Positions 11,564 through 25,696 are shown, counted from the stretch's first letter. The stretch: 64,000 nucleotides of DNA from Girardinichthys multiradiatus (GCF_021462225.1 NC_061804.1:40549975-40613974), one strand, 5' to 3'. Numbers and translations are program-made. Notes: generated from the letters alone by a model not told the origin.

Positions 11564-14004
11564 ATAACAAGCCCTGAAGACATGTTTGGCACTACTTTTG
11601 CAGGCAAGACATGGTTTTCACAATCGGAAAGGTTTTCGAACATGTTTGGAACATTGGGTTTCCCCTCATCTGGCCAGTATACCTGCTTTGACAACTTAGA
11701 TACAGAGAACATCCTGCAATGTTTGTGGCATCATATTAAAAGGAGCTTAATCCTAAGGAAATGTTTGATGCAAATTTTAAGAAGTTCTGAACTTGTGACT
11801 AAAAAGAAAAAAAGAAAAACATGGTGTTTCTCAGACAATGCCTGCATGTTGCTGGCACCAGGGAGCTGTTGGTTTTAGAAGAACTGAGATGAACTCTGTA
11901 ATACAGAATAGGCAGGGTAACCTTGAAGCCTAAAGAAAAGCTCACAAAACATAAGAAGAATTGTTGAATTAGTCTGAAACTGTAAAAGGTTTTCAGAAGA
12001 TTAGAATTAAATGTCTCTCTGAGTCCTACATGTAAAGCTTTTGAGTGGAACTAAACAAAAGGTTGCTAAGCAACAGCAAAGCACCATTGATGAGTGATTT
12101 TTGGCAGGTGAATTAATATTAAGCTGTGCCTTGATTAGCATTTTACACGATCTTCAGAGAGATATTCAGCTGATGCAGATGGCCCGGCAGAACAGACTCC
12201 TTTCTAAATGAATGAAACAGTCAGAGGGGCGTGATGTGGTGAAGGGACGGGGCGAGGGCAAAAAGAGAAGTAAATGAGAGAGAGCGCGCCTCGAAGAAGG
12301 AAGTGGTTGCATGAGAGCACTGTGCGTGTGATCTCATATATATCATGTGCTGTCCTGACAGTCAGAGGAATTTAAAGGGGCTAGTGTCATGCTACCAGGC
12401 ATTACTGCAGCTCATGGCTCACTTAGCCCTGGAACACCTCTCTTAGCCAGAAGAGGCTCGTCATTTTTCAAGTTGGATGACATGTCACACCTAAGCTGGT
12501 GTTAAATGACGTGTGTGTGTGTGTGTATATGCTTGTGTTTTAAAAGTTTTAAAAGAGCAAAGGATCTCCTTTAGGCCTCTGAGTGAGACATGGGATAGAG
12601 GATGAGAGATAGAAACCAGGAGGTAGACTCGGCAGATGATGCTAAACCTCAGGAGCAGTTGTTGCATCAAGACGTGGGAGGGTTCTGGCCAAAAATACAC
12701 CAGGTCAGCTATTGAGGGTTCCTTTAATCCAAAGACTGGAGTGCATCACCAGAACGCAGGGATCAATCACAGAGGAGTCCATGTGTCTGTCTTTTTTTAA
12801 ACTTCTTGTTTTCCTTTGCCCCCCCCCCCGCGCTCCCCCCAACACCTTTTTTACTGTCTCCCTTGATCATGCTCTGCAGAGCTTTGTGCACATTCTTAGG
12901 GAGGGGATAAAGGAAAAAAAAAAAGAAAGCAAGAAGAAAAGTGGGTCAGGGCGACCTATTTTTTTTTCCCACAGTTCACGGAGGCAGAGGGTGGCGGTGT
13001 TATCGTCAGTTAGACGAGGAGCAGGGCCTGATGGGGAGGCAGGGCCTTGTCGTGAGACGCAGCCACTCAGAACTGGGTCAGCGGCAGAGGCTACGTCTTG
13101 TAAACGGCTTGTCATACCGGGGGAGAAAAGCTGCAAATGAACCATAGATTATACGCCCCAAGCTGAGCACCGAGGTCTCTCCTCTCTCTGCAGCCTCGCA
13201 CTTCAAAAAAAAAAAAACCCGTTCATACTATAAGGCTTACAGTGGAGCAGAGTCTCTAAAGCACTGCCACTTCCTTTAAGGTCCTCCCTCCCCTCTCTCA
13301 GTCTCCAGTAATAGCGTTTGATTACTGCAGTCAGACCTGACAAGCTCAAACCCCAAGCCACACATGGTTTTAAGCAAAGATTCTTTTCATATTTCTCCTT
13401 TTTTGTCATACCGGTGGCTGTTTTCTAAATATATCCAGCTTTCTCCCAGATTTGCCTGGCTTTATTTAGGTCAGTTTATTTACTGGAACAAGTTCAGCCA
13501 TGGTTTACAAGTGAGCCATATATACTTGCTTATTCAGCTGTAATGACCCCTTTTTATGCTATCTGTGTCGGGGCCTGGGATGTGAATTGAAAATTGGCTT
13601 AAGTCAGGATTTATTTTGCTTCTAACAAGTATCATGTTATAAAGCTTAACATTTATGCTCCAATATGTGGGAAATGCATGGAACAGAAGTACAGAGGGTA
13701 CAATGTTGTAACAAATCTGCTAAACGTTCCTGTTATATTGTTTCCTAAAGTATCAAAGTGATTGGAGGGTTTTCCGGTTGTGTGGAGCATAGAGATATGC
13801 AGCGCCGCCCCTCCCCCACCTGTTGCTACACACTCCCTGTCACCTGTCTGAAAGAAGGCTACCCCATTTTTTTCCTAGCTTACAACAAAAATATGTTTGG
13901 TCGTTGTGTAAGCCGTGGTGTAGAACCTAAACCATCACTGTTGTGAAGGTAAAGTTGTTTTAAACAGATTGTTTTACCTTATGAAGAGATCAGCAGATCA
14001 GATC
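11564..14004. other. Non-coding tract, no gene seen
   Basis: The tract is mostly unique sequence with a short GT run near 12510, C-rich and A-rich homopolymers at 12822-12842 and 12913-12925, and a palindromic X-box at 12062-12074. The longest open frame (12712-13140) spans the homopolymer tracts, starts at a non-ATG codon and resembles no protein family. Confidence 0.6.
12062..12074. promoter_or_regulatory. Perfect palindromic RFX X-box motif
   Basis: GTTGCTAAGCAAC is an exact inverted repeat of GTTGC around a 3-nt centre, the form preferred by RFX-family dimers. It sits about 50 bp upstream of unique sequence rich in E-box-like CAGCTG/CAGATG (around 12170). Motif evidence only. Confidence 0.35.
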
Positions 14005-14385
14005 TGAGCTCAGTGGCCACTTCTGTCTGAGAACATCCTGTTTGAAGCCTCGCCATGGCCAAGTACTGTTGGGTGTCGTCTTGGTCTCATGATGTCAAAA
14101 TGCGAACAACATGATGAGGAGAACTGTTTAAATGCCAATTCTGATTGAAGCAGGAAATCTATTTGTCAATTAATGGATCAAACACCTGTTGTGAGTTAAG
14201 CCCCTTGTTAGAGAACAGCAAGATGTGCAAAAAGTACTGAAACATTGAACAGCTGAACGTGCAGAGGTTTTGAGAAGTTTAGAGAACGTCACATTAAGTT
14301 CAGCTGTAAAGGTTATAGGGCATTTTAGGTTCATCCTGGAATTTCATTCCAATGCTGAATATCCCTAACTTTTTGTGAGTTGTGT
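14005..14385 (+). mobile_element. Truncated copy of the 26.6-kb MITE family
   Basis: From GAGCTCAGTGGCC to the end in CCCTAACTTTTTGTGAGT this stretch aligns with 26818-27168. Shared blocks include AACATCCTGTTTGAAGCC, TTGTTAGAGAACAGCAAG, CACATTAAGTTCAGCTGTAA and GCATTTTAGGTTCATCCTG. The left half and left terminal repeat are missing. The divergence suggests an old insertion. Confidence 0.8.
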
Positions 14386-15266
14386 GTTTATATTTAAAAT
14401 GTCTAATTGGAGAGAAACGTGAAGCTGAATAAAGCTGATTCTTCTTGTGATAAATACATATTACAGATATCACTTATAGCTGTAATAATAATACATTTTG
14501 AGCAGCACTAGGAATTAGTGATTCCTTTTGTATTTTAAGGAAAGGTAACTGGATCATGTTAGACATCCACTCCCACTGGGCCAAAGACCCAATCTGACCG
14601 TTGATAGAGCCCATCTAAACATGGGTCAGTGTTAAGTCTATACGTAGCCTTGAATGAACCAGTTTCATCCTATGGTAATATTGTTTATTTTTGTTAGTTT
14701 CTTAGTTTGAGAACTAAAAACTTGAGAAAACGGTGGTAATGATGAAGACATTAACATTTATTCTGTAATGGTAGATGAAAACTTCATGCATTTTTACTGT
14801 ATCTAAAGTCCTGTCAAGGGTTCAGCTTGTAAACTAATTATTTCTGTAGCACTTTTACAGGCTGTGCCACTGACACCAAGATGTGTTCTTGAGATCAACT
14901 GAGTGGATGTTTAGTTTGTTTTCATTGAAGAGAAATGTCCGTTGTTCTACCAGAACTGGTGCGGTCTCATACAGCGGCGCTACCTCTGTGACTGAGTTGC
15001 TTGCAAAACAAAGATGCGCTGACGGAATATCTCAGATTAGGAAGGAATTTTACTTGTACTATGGGTTAAAAGAAACGTCATTTTTATTGCATTGACAATA
15101 AAACTATTACTCGTACACGCACTGTGTAGCTCATAGTAAAGATGATGTAATTGAGAGTTTCTGAGTTCAAGCTCTGCTCCAGCATTACCTTCTTATAGCA
15201 GGTCTACATTTAGACGTCGAAGGGTCTTAAACATGTCCAAAAACTTTCACTTTTAGACCACATATA
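14386..15266. other. Non-coding tract
   Basis: AT-rich unique sequence without a recognisable gene or element. The open frame at 14883-15095 is short and unsupported. Confidence 0.5.
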
Positions 15267-15485
15267 CAGTTGGATTCAATAAATTAGAATATGCATTCCT
15301 ATGAGTCTCACTGGTCAGATACCCTTTGTTTTCATTGGCTGTAAGTGGAAAATCATAATTAACAGACATAAAGGCTTTAGAACATCAGTCTGTGTGGAGT
15401 TAATATAAATAATATTTTTTGCTTAGTGAATTGAGTAACTGAAAAAAATGAACTTTTCAGTTATTGTGTAACTTGAATATGACTG
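15267..15485. mobile_element. 219-bp TA-flanked MITE (Tc1/mariner type)
   Basis: The element starts CAGTTGGATTCAA and ends with the imperfect reverse complement TTGAATATGACTG. It is flanked on both sides by TA (15265-15266 and 15486-15487), as expected of Tc1/mariner insertion. It has no coding capacity. The interior (TGAGTCTCACTGGTCAGATA, CATCAGTCTGTGTGGAGTTA) resembles a short non-autonomous element I associate with fish genomes. Confidence 0.65.
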
Positions 15486-18400
15486 TATACCAAATTTAAC
15501 CTAGAAGCCTAGACCATTGTTGAGATGTATTTCACTGGGTAAGGACCGCAATCATAACAAGACGAAATTAGTTTGTACTTTTTGTTATTTCTGTATGATT
15601 TATAGACATGGTTTTGCCTTTAAAATGATTATTGATTATGTGGGATATTTAAATAAACTTGCATGGGTAAAACTGCTCAGTCTACACATCAACTAACTGT
15701 AGTCACAATATCCTAGTTCAAATTAGAGTTAAATACCTCAACATTGAATCCTGTGGAAATCAGGTCTACCTGTGGCCTGAACAGTAAAACCAGTCGGCAA
15801 TGAGATCGTGTTATGATTTTTTTTTTTTTGTGTAAATGCCATAATTTGATACTGTGATATTTCACCCTGAGGTCATCCTGCTGTGAGAATCCTATACCCG
15901 CCCATGCCTAGTATGGAACATGGTTTACAGATTCTGCTCAGGTAGATTTTTCCTGTTAAAAACTGTAAAGTGGCAGGTAAAGAAGAGCCTTAAATCACTG
16001 GAGTTTTAATATTGGCTGCACAAGCGGCGCCGCTTGCTGCTTTGTACCCTTTGTGTCTCAGACAGAAAAAGCGGGATAAACACTGGGTTTGATCTCCTCC
16101 TCACAAATAATTGCTATAGCTGTTATATTGAGCTAAGACCTTTAGAACTGAAAATCACAGGCTTATTCAGGCATTGGGCTCTACTTATGGAGCAATGCAA
16201 TTTTCAGGCAGCAGAGCTCACTCATATTTCACTATGTGGAACAAATCTGCCAGTAATGAATCTCTCAGGACACTGTGGTGCTTCCACAAACGACTCTGTG
16301 TTGGTTTTTTTCCTTTTGGCTCTTCTGTAAGGGAGCTCTACCGTGGGCCCTTTTAATATTTTAGCACGTCTCCCTGATCTGAAAAGTAGATCTCCATGTT
16401 TTGATGGGAGCAAACAAGCATGTGCCAATTAAGCGTTTGTGCCATTTCTGTTTTTCCCATATTAGTCTCAGCTGATGCTAATCACATTGGTTCTGCTCTG
16501 TTTAAAAACAGCCCTATTAGCTGAGGTGTCGCACTAACAAAAAAGGCTTGATATCCTGAGGTGAGGCTAAACGTGGCGGGGGGATTGGATTAGTGGCAAC
16601 AGCCCGTATTGGTCCGCATGTCCTGCTTTCCTGTGTGCCACGGTGCTGGCGGGCAGCAGACCTGTCTAATGTTATTCTTAGCCCCAGATCTTCATGTCTC
16701 TGTGCCAAAGCCCCTTAACGCTAATTGCAGAGACTGCTCGTGGCTTGTGTCGATCATCAGCAGCCTCCTAGGGGGAGTGCATGCGTGCTGTGGCCTGTCT
16801 CTCAACATTTGTGTGCATGAAGGTGAGACGGGCTGAGCTGAAAACCAGTCAGAGCCAGAACTTGGCAACTCTAGCCAGTTTTGTCTTGTTTTTTTTTTTT
16901 TCCTTTCATGTGTTTGTGTGATTGGGAGCCACCACTGTGCCTTTAGCTGATGGTCTTCAGCAGGCCTTAACATTTTGGCAGGGGTTAGTTTTATTTAATC
17001 TTCTAAAAGAATGAGATTTTTTGGAAGATTCCGAACTCTGGCTGATTGGTTGATCATTCATGTACACCATTTTCCTGACAGACACAGCTAATATTAGCAT
17101 TCATTAGCCTGAGGATTAAGAAGCTCAGTTTGCTAGCAAGTTTTGACTTCAGTATTAGCAGTGCTGCTAAATCAGCCAAAGCTGGATTCAAACTAAGGTT
17201 CTTGCTTCAACACAGAAACGTCTGACATTTCTTCACTTTAAATGCACGTCATATACACACGTTACAGTTCTCTGCCCTGCACACAACAAATAATGGTTAA
17301 TCATAAATTGTAATAAAATGTTTTAGTCTTATTTGTCACTAAAATAAAGTAACTAAACCATTATTAAATATAATATTTACAAACTACTATGCTTGAGCAT
17401 AATGCAAATTATTTTAAGGGATACTATTTAATATCCTCCAAAATCCCTTTTTCTTGTGTAAATGGCCATCTGTGCACACATTATAATGTATGAATTTCAG
17501 GCTTAATTTTGAGCACGTTGCTTCGAGCAGGGCAATGTAAATATTGACTGTATTAGTTGAACTTTGGTTGCCTGCGTCTCAGTTGCAGGAAGGGTGTCCG
17601 AGTGTTTGCCTGCCAATAAAATCCCTCTTTGTGCTTTCACGCTGAATTGCGCTCCTCTCTCAGGCAGAAAGCTGACTTTGATAGTGCAGAGTGAAGTCAG
17701 AGACTTTGGACTATGGATCCCAGTGTTTACTTTGGAAAGTCTGAGGTCTTCAGTGGGACCCAGCAGATCATCATCAACCTGTCAAAACAAACTCTCCCAA
17801 ATCACCGCCCCTTGTCTAGATAGGAGAGTCTTGATTGGCTGCTGAGCTTGGTGTTCATCCTCAGTATGGAGGTTAGGGTGTTTGTTTGGAAGCTGCAGCA
17901 GGTCATCGTGTGCCAGTGACTCGGAACAGAGCAGGAGGAAAACAGTCTGGAATTTCTCCGTTTGCTGACAACATTTATGTTGTGGAGGGCCTTCTCATTG
18001 TGCAGGTGTATTCTCTAAAGCAGACCACCCCATCCTGCCCCCCTCTCTAGAATCCCCTTCCCTGAAATGGCACCGAGCTTGTGCATGAGAGGAGGAGGAG
18101 GAGGTTAAAAATAAATCCACACGCTCCAGTCAGACATTTTGAAATTCTGTTTCTATCTCGGACTGATATGGAGGTTAAAGATACAGCATCCTGATAAATC
18201 CCTCTCCACCGGGGAGAACAGATAACGAGTGGCATAGATTGAATCAAAGAGTGGTTGAGAAAGAGGGAGGCTATGTGGGAAAGGGGTAAGGAGATTGGGC
18301 AGGGAGGAGAGAAGAGATGTCTATCAGGCTGTGTGAGAGGTTTTTCTCCCCCTCAATTTTTTTGTCTTACAGATCCAGTTCAAGGGCGCCTGCAGGCGAG

Positions 18401-21400
18401 GCAGCTCTCGCCCTTTCCGTGCCAACGCTGTTGCTCAAGGTCATATGAGCCAGTCCTCTGACATTAAAGAGGAACAGGGAAAGGGGAACGGGGAGGGGGT
18501 GCCCAAGCTATTCGCCACAAACACACACACACTCGAATGCCAATTGAGTTGTTAGGATAAAAGTCGCCTTTAACTCCTTAGTCTTTCCTGTGACACTCCT
18601 GTATCTGTCTGGGTCAATGGTGGATTTTGTCAGGCCAAGAGCCTTTAAAGGGCACTAATGAGTGTGTCTTATTCTCTCTGTACCAAGCCAAGAGATGCTC
18701 GGGTAACTGCTTTGTAGTTGCCTGCCACACATCCAGCCAATCCTTGTGTGAGACTTAGAGGGAGGGGGGTAAATAGATGGAAGAGAACAGAGTCAAATTG
18801 TTAAACCTCGAGGGAGAGAAAAAGAGAAAAGGTCTTCAACTTATTTAAAGGGACAGCGATCCAGTGGAAAGTGTTCTTTCAGCTAGGTGAGGTTGTGATC
18901 CAGTGAAATTTGCAATCAGGCTTCGGCTGCAGAGAGCGCACTCTGCTGCACAGCCTAAATGTGTGCACCAGCAGGTGGTTTCAGATGGAAAGTAGGGCTC
19001 TGGTTGCACATCCAGGTGTTTGGTGTTTTTAACTTGTGCTCTCACTTTAAGGCACATCGTTTCCCAGTTGCAGCTTGGCTCCTGTAGTGTGAATACAAAC
19101 ATGTTTGGTGCAGTTACCCAGGATCTGAATAATGTCTTACCCACAAAGCTCCATCCACCCAGGCCCTTTTCCATTACAGAGAACGACAGCTCAGAACTGC
19201 TGAGTCCAGGCTTCTGGACCACAGAGGACCAGCAGCTCCATTCATTTTGTTAGAAATGGAGGAATTATTTGTTGTGTTTTTCTAAGAATAACTGAACCAA
19301 ACTTTGTTTTGAATTGTCACTTAATTATACCAGCCAAATATAAAATAGAAATCAGTGGTTTGAGTCCCGTCTTCTCCACAAGTGAACAACTCTGTTTTCT
19401 GGTATTATCCATACGCCCATGCCTCTCCATGCCCTTTGGCACCTTATTTAAGCGGTTGTATTACTGTGAAATGTGATAGTCCTTCAGAAAGCCTTAGTGT
19501 TGTCAGTCATTGGCATTCCTTGTATGTAAACAGACAGGACAACAGCATACCCATATACATTATGTCATGTAAACAGTTATCAGTCCTGCAGCAGACATCC
19601 ACATACAACATTATTTAGTAGTTTAAGGAAAAGAGGCAACTGCAAAGCAAAGAAAAAGCATAAATACATTTGCCATAATAATTTGCATTGATGCAAAATG
19701 TGTTCTACCAACACATTTAAGAGTAAACATTACAAAGATTTTTGTGCCAGTAAAAATATTGGAGTAATGGAGAAAATTATCTTACAGTTGGCTTGTAACC
19801 ACAACTAATAGCCCTTCATTCCCTTTAACCCCATCATCATCTGAGGTTAGGAGAGGCTTTATGGAGCCCAGCGGGCCTGAGCCTTATCAGTCCGAGCCGC
19901 TGGCTCGAGGCGTTGACTCGGCGATGCCTGAAGCCGGCGCTGCCGAGGCAGCAGAGGAGTGATTCCTACTCCTGACTCGCTACGTGGGCATGTCTGAGTG
20001 AGACGGTTTTACACCTGAACTCGGGGGCTGTGACCTAAGCATGTACCAAGCTGTACCGTTTCAACCAATAGGAAAATTCAACTGCAGTAGCCACGGTTCA
20101 ACCCAGAGACGGCAGCACTATGACGCTTATAGGACAAATATTGCAGAATTAAACAAGTGCTCATGAAATTAAAAAAATAGCACAGTAACATAAAGATAGT
20201 ATCCTTAAGGCCTAGTTTATACAGTTTATCTGCAAAAATAAGTTGATTTGTGGTTTAGTTACTCTTTAACAAGATCCTCTACACTGCCCTTTCTTAATCT
20301 ACACATTGAATATGAATGCATTCATATGTTACAATAAGCAACACATAATTATTGTTTTTGTGGGGAAATGAAACTTTTTGAGATCTTGAACACTGTTCTA
20401 AAAGTATAGAAGGTTGAGGTGCAGAGTTAGCCAGAGGGCTTTGTGTTGTAATTAGTCCAAATGACCAAAACATCAGTAGAATAGAGGATCTACAGGACAG
20501 TTCTTAAGCTCATCCTATTTTTTGTTCACACTCTGGTCATGTCTTTTTATTGGTCAGTCAGGTATCAGCTTACACTGAGCAGCAGTGGTGTCCTGTCTGA
20601 CAGCAGCATACAGCTGTACACATCAGGGTTGCCCTACAGCCTGAGGACCTGAGTTGCAGTCCTTGTTAGTGCCAGTATGGTGTGTGCTGAACTGTAAAAG
20701 TCTTCTCTGTAATGTCTTACCCTCCTTTGGCAGGAAGACTGTAAAGCCTGCGAATATCCTACAGAGCTTTTTATTTTGGCCTTGACGGTACATCATGCCC
20801 CTGTAGCACAGCAGCTTTTATCATTCACAGCGGGCAATTAGAAAAAACTACTTAATCTGTTATTGTCCACCAGCATAGTGGTGGAGTAAAAGAAGTTGAA
20901 GGTAAATGTAATGAAAGATAAATTTTTTGGGGGGACATAGATAAGGCTGTGTTTTTTTTGGAGCTGAACTAATAGCTGTACTATCATCTACATTTCCTTG
21001 TAGATTCATTGTTTGAGTCCACAAAGTTAGTCTCCCAGGCTGCTAATGGAGCTGCTTCAGGCTATGCATCAATATGACATCCCAGATTACAATCTTCAGA
21101 GTTTGGGAGCACTTTAGGTACTTTCAGTGCTGGGAGAACAGAGCGAGAACTGGCCGAAAAAGCACTGAGTCATTATAATAACAATTGTGGAAATGGGTGG
21201 ATCCGTGCAATGATACAGCCTGACAGAAATTACTTAAGTATACCCATGGGGACCTGTAGTGAGGCTGTGGGTATTCATAGGGATTATGCTGTGACTGTAA
21301 TACTGAACCTAATAGCATCTTTTCTTTCACATGATACCACAGTATTATTACAATGATCTAAAGTTCAGAACTATTGAGCTTTTGAGAAGTTTAGAAATGC

Positions 21401-24369
21401 AGCTGATTTCAGGTCATCCAAAGCACCTCAGAGTGCAAAGAAGCATGAAAAGCTCCTAATACCCCTGATTCATCATAAAGTTATTACTACAGATGTTCTT
21501 TTCCGAATTTTTTTTTGTCTTAGATACCGTTCCTTCATTTTAGAATAGGCATCTGTTTACCAAGTCCCATTACTTCACCAAGCTAAACGCTATGTATATA
21601 TAGTAAAATAACACACTACAGTTTGGCAATACTACATAGTCTGCATTAGTATTGGGGTTGTTGAGGACTTAACTCACTCACCAATGATGTTCCAGAAACT
21701 TTTCCGTTTTTCTTGATAGCAACAGATTCTCTGTCCCAGCCAGAGCCCTAATCTGTTGCTCCACCACGGGGTTAAAAATGGCATTAATATTCTGCACCTG
21801 AAACATGCTTTGTCATCTGCTTCACAGTATATATTTCCCTGTTTCTTTTACTTAATTTGTATTTTTGTGAACAATAAACGGTGGCATGTTTTCATGGTGG
21901 CATTCTTTTTTGTTTACAGCTATATAGATCCCACATTGTGAGTTGACAAATGGAGACAAGAAAAGATAAATAAAAATAAAATACAAAATAAAGGTGAGAT
22001 AATAACAAAGGAAGGAAAAAAATATTAATAGAATACTCCTTTATTTCAGTCTCCCATTTCTGCATTATGTTTATGGAGTCATGTATATTCATAGAAAGGA
22101 ATAAACCATATAGTTTACTGATTATTTTATAATTCCCTTTTCTCCTTTGTATATCCAGAAAGAATTTTTCCACAGGCATACGCACATTAAATTTAATCCA
22201 GTTCTTATGTGTCGTCAGGTATGTTCTAAGTTGCAAATATCTATAGAAGTCTGTGTTAGGAAGACCTAATTTAGACCTAATTTCCCATCTGCTCAAATAT
22301 TTTGAAATTCCGCTCTGTAATTAATTGGTGTATATGAAATAGTCCATAATTAGACCAGATCCTAAAGCCATCATTTATCTAACTTGACACACATCTACAG
22401 TCTTGAACAAACCTCAGTTTCGAACTTGCCACTGTTTTTATCTGGAACAGTTGGCTGAAGTGCTTGGCTAATGTTGGCATGTTTATTTCCTGTTTTGGCA
22501 TGACTTATGTATAATGTGGTTTTAGTTGCAGTTCATTGTGTGCAAAGCAAATATTTTGAAAAAAAAAAAAAGCTTTTTTTAGAACATCATAAAATTGAAT
22601 GAATAATGTTTCAGCTGCTTTCTACGCCCCTTCTCCCAGACGAATGGGGGTAGCAGGGAGCAGGTCACGTGATACTGCTGCATCAGTCTCTTTGAATGTG
22701 ATCATTGAAAAAGATGAAAAACATTAATTAACATTAATGAAAAATTAGATATGTTAAATCAACAAAATAATATGATTGCTTATTATACCGTTCTACAATC
22801 TGTGAACTTGAAATTACGGTGAGTTTTAAAAATTGGCCACAGAAGAATAAAATCTTGATCAAACCATTTTCGTTATTTTAAAAAAGTATTACATTTGTTT
22901 TTTAACCATTATTCTTTTTTAAAGAGGCCTTTCTTCAGATGTAAATTCAAATCTGCTTGTCTAAGTACTGAATAAATACTTTGAACGGATTTTGATGTGT
23001 TTTGACACATCCTTCTCTTTATAGTAATACATTGGCAGCAGAGAAATGCTGTGTTGTTGAGGACCTGGCCCATACATGATGTTTATCTCAAGACCTTCTT
23101 CCAAACTAGTTTAGCAAAAGCACCAAAATGATGAGCGTTCTAATTAAGCCGCCTCAGCATATGTTGGCCACTGGAGCCGTCCACGTCCTGCGTCGATGCT
23201 CATATAATAATGGCGGCATCACCATTGCTGTATAACTTAGCACTTACCCCTAATAGTCAACAGTGAAGTTGACTTCAGCCTGTCACAGCATGACGACAAA
23301 AGGCATATTAAGTCAGCCTTGAAACATTATTTTTTTACACATAATTACATTTCAGAATAATCTTTTGTTTGCTCTCTTCAAATTCTTGGCAATGCTATGT
23401 ATGAAAAAATATATATATCTAAACAGTTAAAACTCTGCTTTCATATGTGATGTTTATTTAAGAAAGAAATGTGATCAATTAATTATCCCAGGATGAGCAT
23501 TTCGATTACAGGCTCTAATACATAAATAATACTTCACAACCTTCAATGCAATGAAGTAATATCTTTTCAGCTACAGTTGAAAGTTTGATCAAGGTCTGGT
23601 TGTATAAAAGCAAGCAGAAAATTGTGTTCTTCTTCCACAGTTCTAATGATCCTGCTGAATGTGTGTAGGCTGAATGTCTGGCAGGGACACGGGTTCAGCT
23701 CGGACCAGTGGCCGAGGGAAAATGGGCTAGAGGAGCATGCGTAGCCACCCTGGGTGACATCTAGCCTAAGTCCCCATGAGTGTACTTTCTACTCAGACGG
23801 GATTTGCTGGATAAGTGTCCCTAACAGTAGTGACGCAGTCCTTTTGAACACTGACCACTCAAAGCTGGATCTGAAACTCCTGAACCCAGTGAACCCTGTT
23901 GACTTTTGACATTTAAAGGCATTGAAGAGTAGAAAAAGATCTCCATAGTTCAAATACCAGCCAACAATATGGCCTCAAATTATTTCAGTAAATGATTGTT
24001 GTGAATGGCTATTAATTGTCTAGTTTTTTTTGTCTGACTTTGATAGTAGTTTAACTTCAGCTCACAGTAATTGTAGCTTGCCTACATGTAAAATGAGGAA
24101 TACCAACTTAGCATGGACCAGTATGAGATCCTCATTGTCTGGTAACGATGAGCAAAACACCACAATTAGACAATATCACTTTTTACACAGGAATCCTAAA
24201 CAAAAGTGTATAAAATAATCAAACTGCGTAAGTTTAAATCAAACTAACAATTATTCCCTCCCTGTACTTATTTAATTTATAGATTAGTATTGTTATAAAA
24301 ATATAATACCATGTAGCCCTGATAATTATTTAGATTTTTATACAGTTTCCTTTTATTTTAAAATAATGG
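15486..24369. other. Long non-coding tract, no gene seen
   Basis: About 8.9 kb without a supported gene or identifiable transposon. Unique, base-balanced stretches (about 16430-16760 and 18580-18760) contrast with AT-rich sequence (19620-20400, 21480-22600). A short CpG-dense segment lies at about 19880-19985. All open frames are short (at most 134 codons) and unsupported by splice structure or homology. Confidence 0.55.
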
Positions 24370-24500
24370 CTTTTGGAAATATTTCCAAACAGCCAATTTA
24401 ATTTATCTTGTAAGCAAGTGAAAAATGTCATCCTTTAGCCAGCACGACAACAATGTGTAGTAACACGTGGGGGAGGGGCAGCTCTTCGTTATGCTACTTG
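24370..24500 (+). repeat. Dispersed repeat family A, copy 1
   Basis: Contains CCAAACAGCCAATTTAATTT, CATCCTTTAGCCAGCA and a G-rich TGGGGGAGGGGCAGCTCT segment. It aligns with gaps to 29831-29955 and more weakly to 54130-54245. No open frame, terminal repeat or known family was recognised. Confidence 0.55.
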
Positions 24501-25614
24501 AGGATGATGGTATGATGATGGTATGTTTATAAAGATGTTAGGGATTTTGTAACCAAAACTTTTGAGAACCTCAGTGTATCTTGAAATCGTTAATCAGCCA
24601 CACCTGATGCTAAGTAACAACTTTATTAGAAGTATATAAACTCTACCAACCTGTGGTGATGGAAAACCAGCATGTTCCTTTCATCCTGCTGTTTCTCACA
24701 AAGACAATAGTGGGGATTTTGCAGACATGATCACATTTCTCTGAGTTATGTAAGATTACATGGTTAACAGTTAGTTGTGCCAGGCCCATTCATCACCCAG
24801 CTGGCATCGTACCATTTTGACTCTTCCCTCTGATTAAACGCAAAGGCATTTAGACTAAACAATCAATGCGTACAGGCTTGAGTCCTGAATCGCTCGGGTA
24901 TAAATCTTCCTGCTGCCTGGCGTGGAGTCATCTCTGTATCATTTTTGCTGATTACTCTTCCCATTACTCAAAACAGATGTGTTTGCCAGTGATGAATGGT
25001 CCAATTATGGAATATTTGTCACCCATTTTGATACCTACTGCTAGTGTGTGCCCATACATAAAAAAGGATTGTTTAAAAGAGCAGCTGGACCTGTCTTGTT
25101 TTTATGTCCACTGCTGTACCCAGTATATTCTTCTTCCTCTTGGTCAGTTTATCAATCTGGGGGTCACAAAAAAGTAAAGGGATATTTAATGAAAGCTAAG
25201 CACTTGTTTTGTGAGAAGAGTGTGTGTTCCTAAAATTTTATCGGACTGCTGTAACCTCAAACATCCGCTGCCCTTCTCTTTCCCTTTTCTTATACCCCAC
25301 ACATAGCAGTCATACATGACATATACACACCAAAAACAACATACAGACCCTCACAGCTGAAAAGATTCCTGTACACACCCCCTTCCCCCCGTCCTACCTC
25401 ACCCTCCTGTCTCTGGACAGTGGGCTGATTCTGCAGCTTCACTTCTTCTCTCTTCTCTCTTGCTCCGCTGTACCAAGCTATGTGTGTGTGTGTGTGTGTG
25501 TGACAGCTGCCTAATTGGGCATTCTCCCCTCGTCGGAGCGCCTGCCTCTCCCCTCTCCTCCAGCCCGGGCCGGGGCTGCTGACGAATGGCAGCGGATTAC
25601 AGATGAGGACACGG

Positions 25615-25629
25615 TGACCCGCCTGACCT
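25615..25629 (-). promoter_or_regulatory. DR3-type nuclear-receptor motif
   Basis: On the minus strand the sequence is AGGTCA GGC GGGTCA, two near-consensus nuclear-receptor half-sites in direct orientation with a 3-bp spacer. It is preceded by AA, so it also contains an extended AAGGTCA monomer site. It sits inside the GC-rich segment. The motif alone does not prove binding. Confidence 0.35.
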
Positions 25630-25666
25630 TGCTGCACAGCCGCTGGGGGGTGTGCCGGAGAGGCGG

Positions 25667-25696
25667 AGGGAGGGAGGGAGGCAGGGAGGGAGGGAG
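25667..25696 (+). repeat. GGGA-type G-rich tract (G-quadruplex-like)
   Basis: Tandem GGGA units interrupted once by GGCA supply more than four runs of three guanines separated by one or two bases, matching the usual quadruplex pattern on the plus strand. Confidence 0.7.

Noticed and set aside
12712..13140. 142-codon open frame on the plus strand
   Set aside because: Non-ATG start, runs through poly-C and poly-A/G tracts, Lys/Ser low complexity, overlapped by open frames on both strands, no family resemblance.
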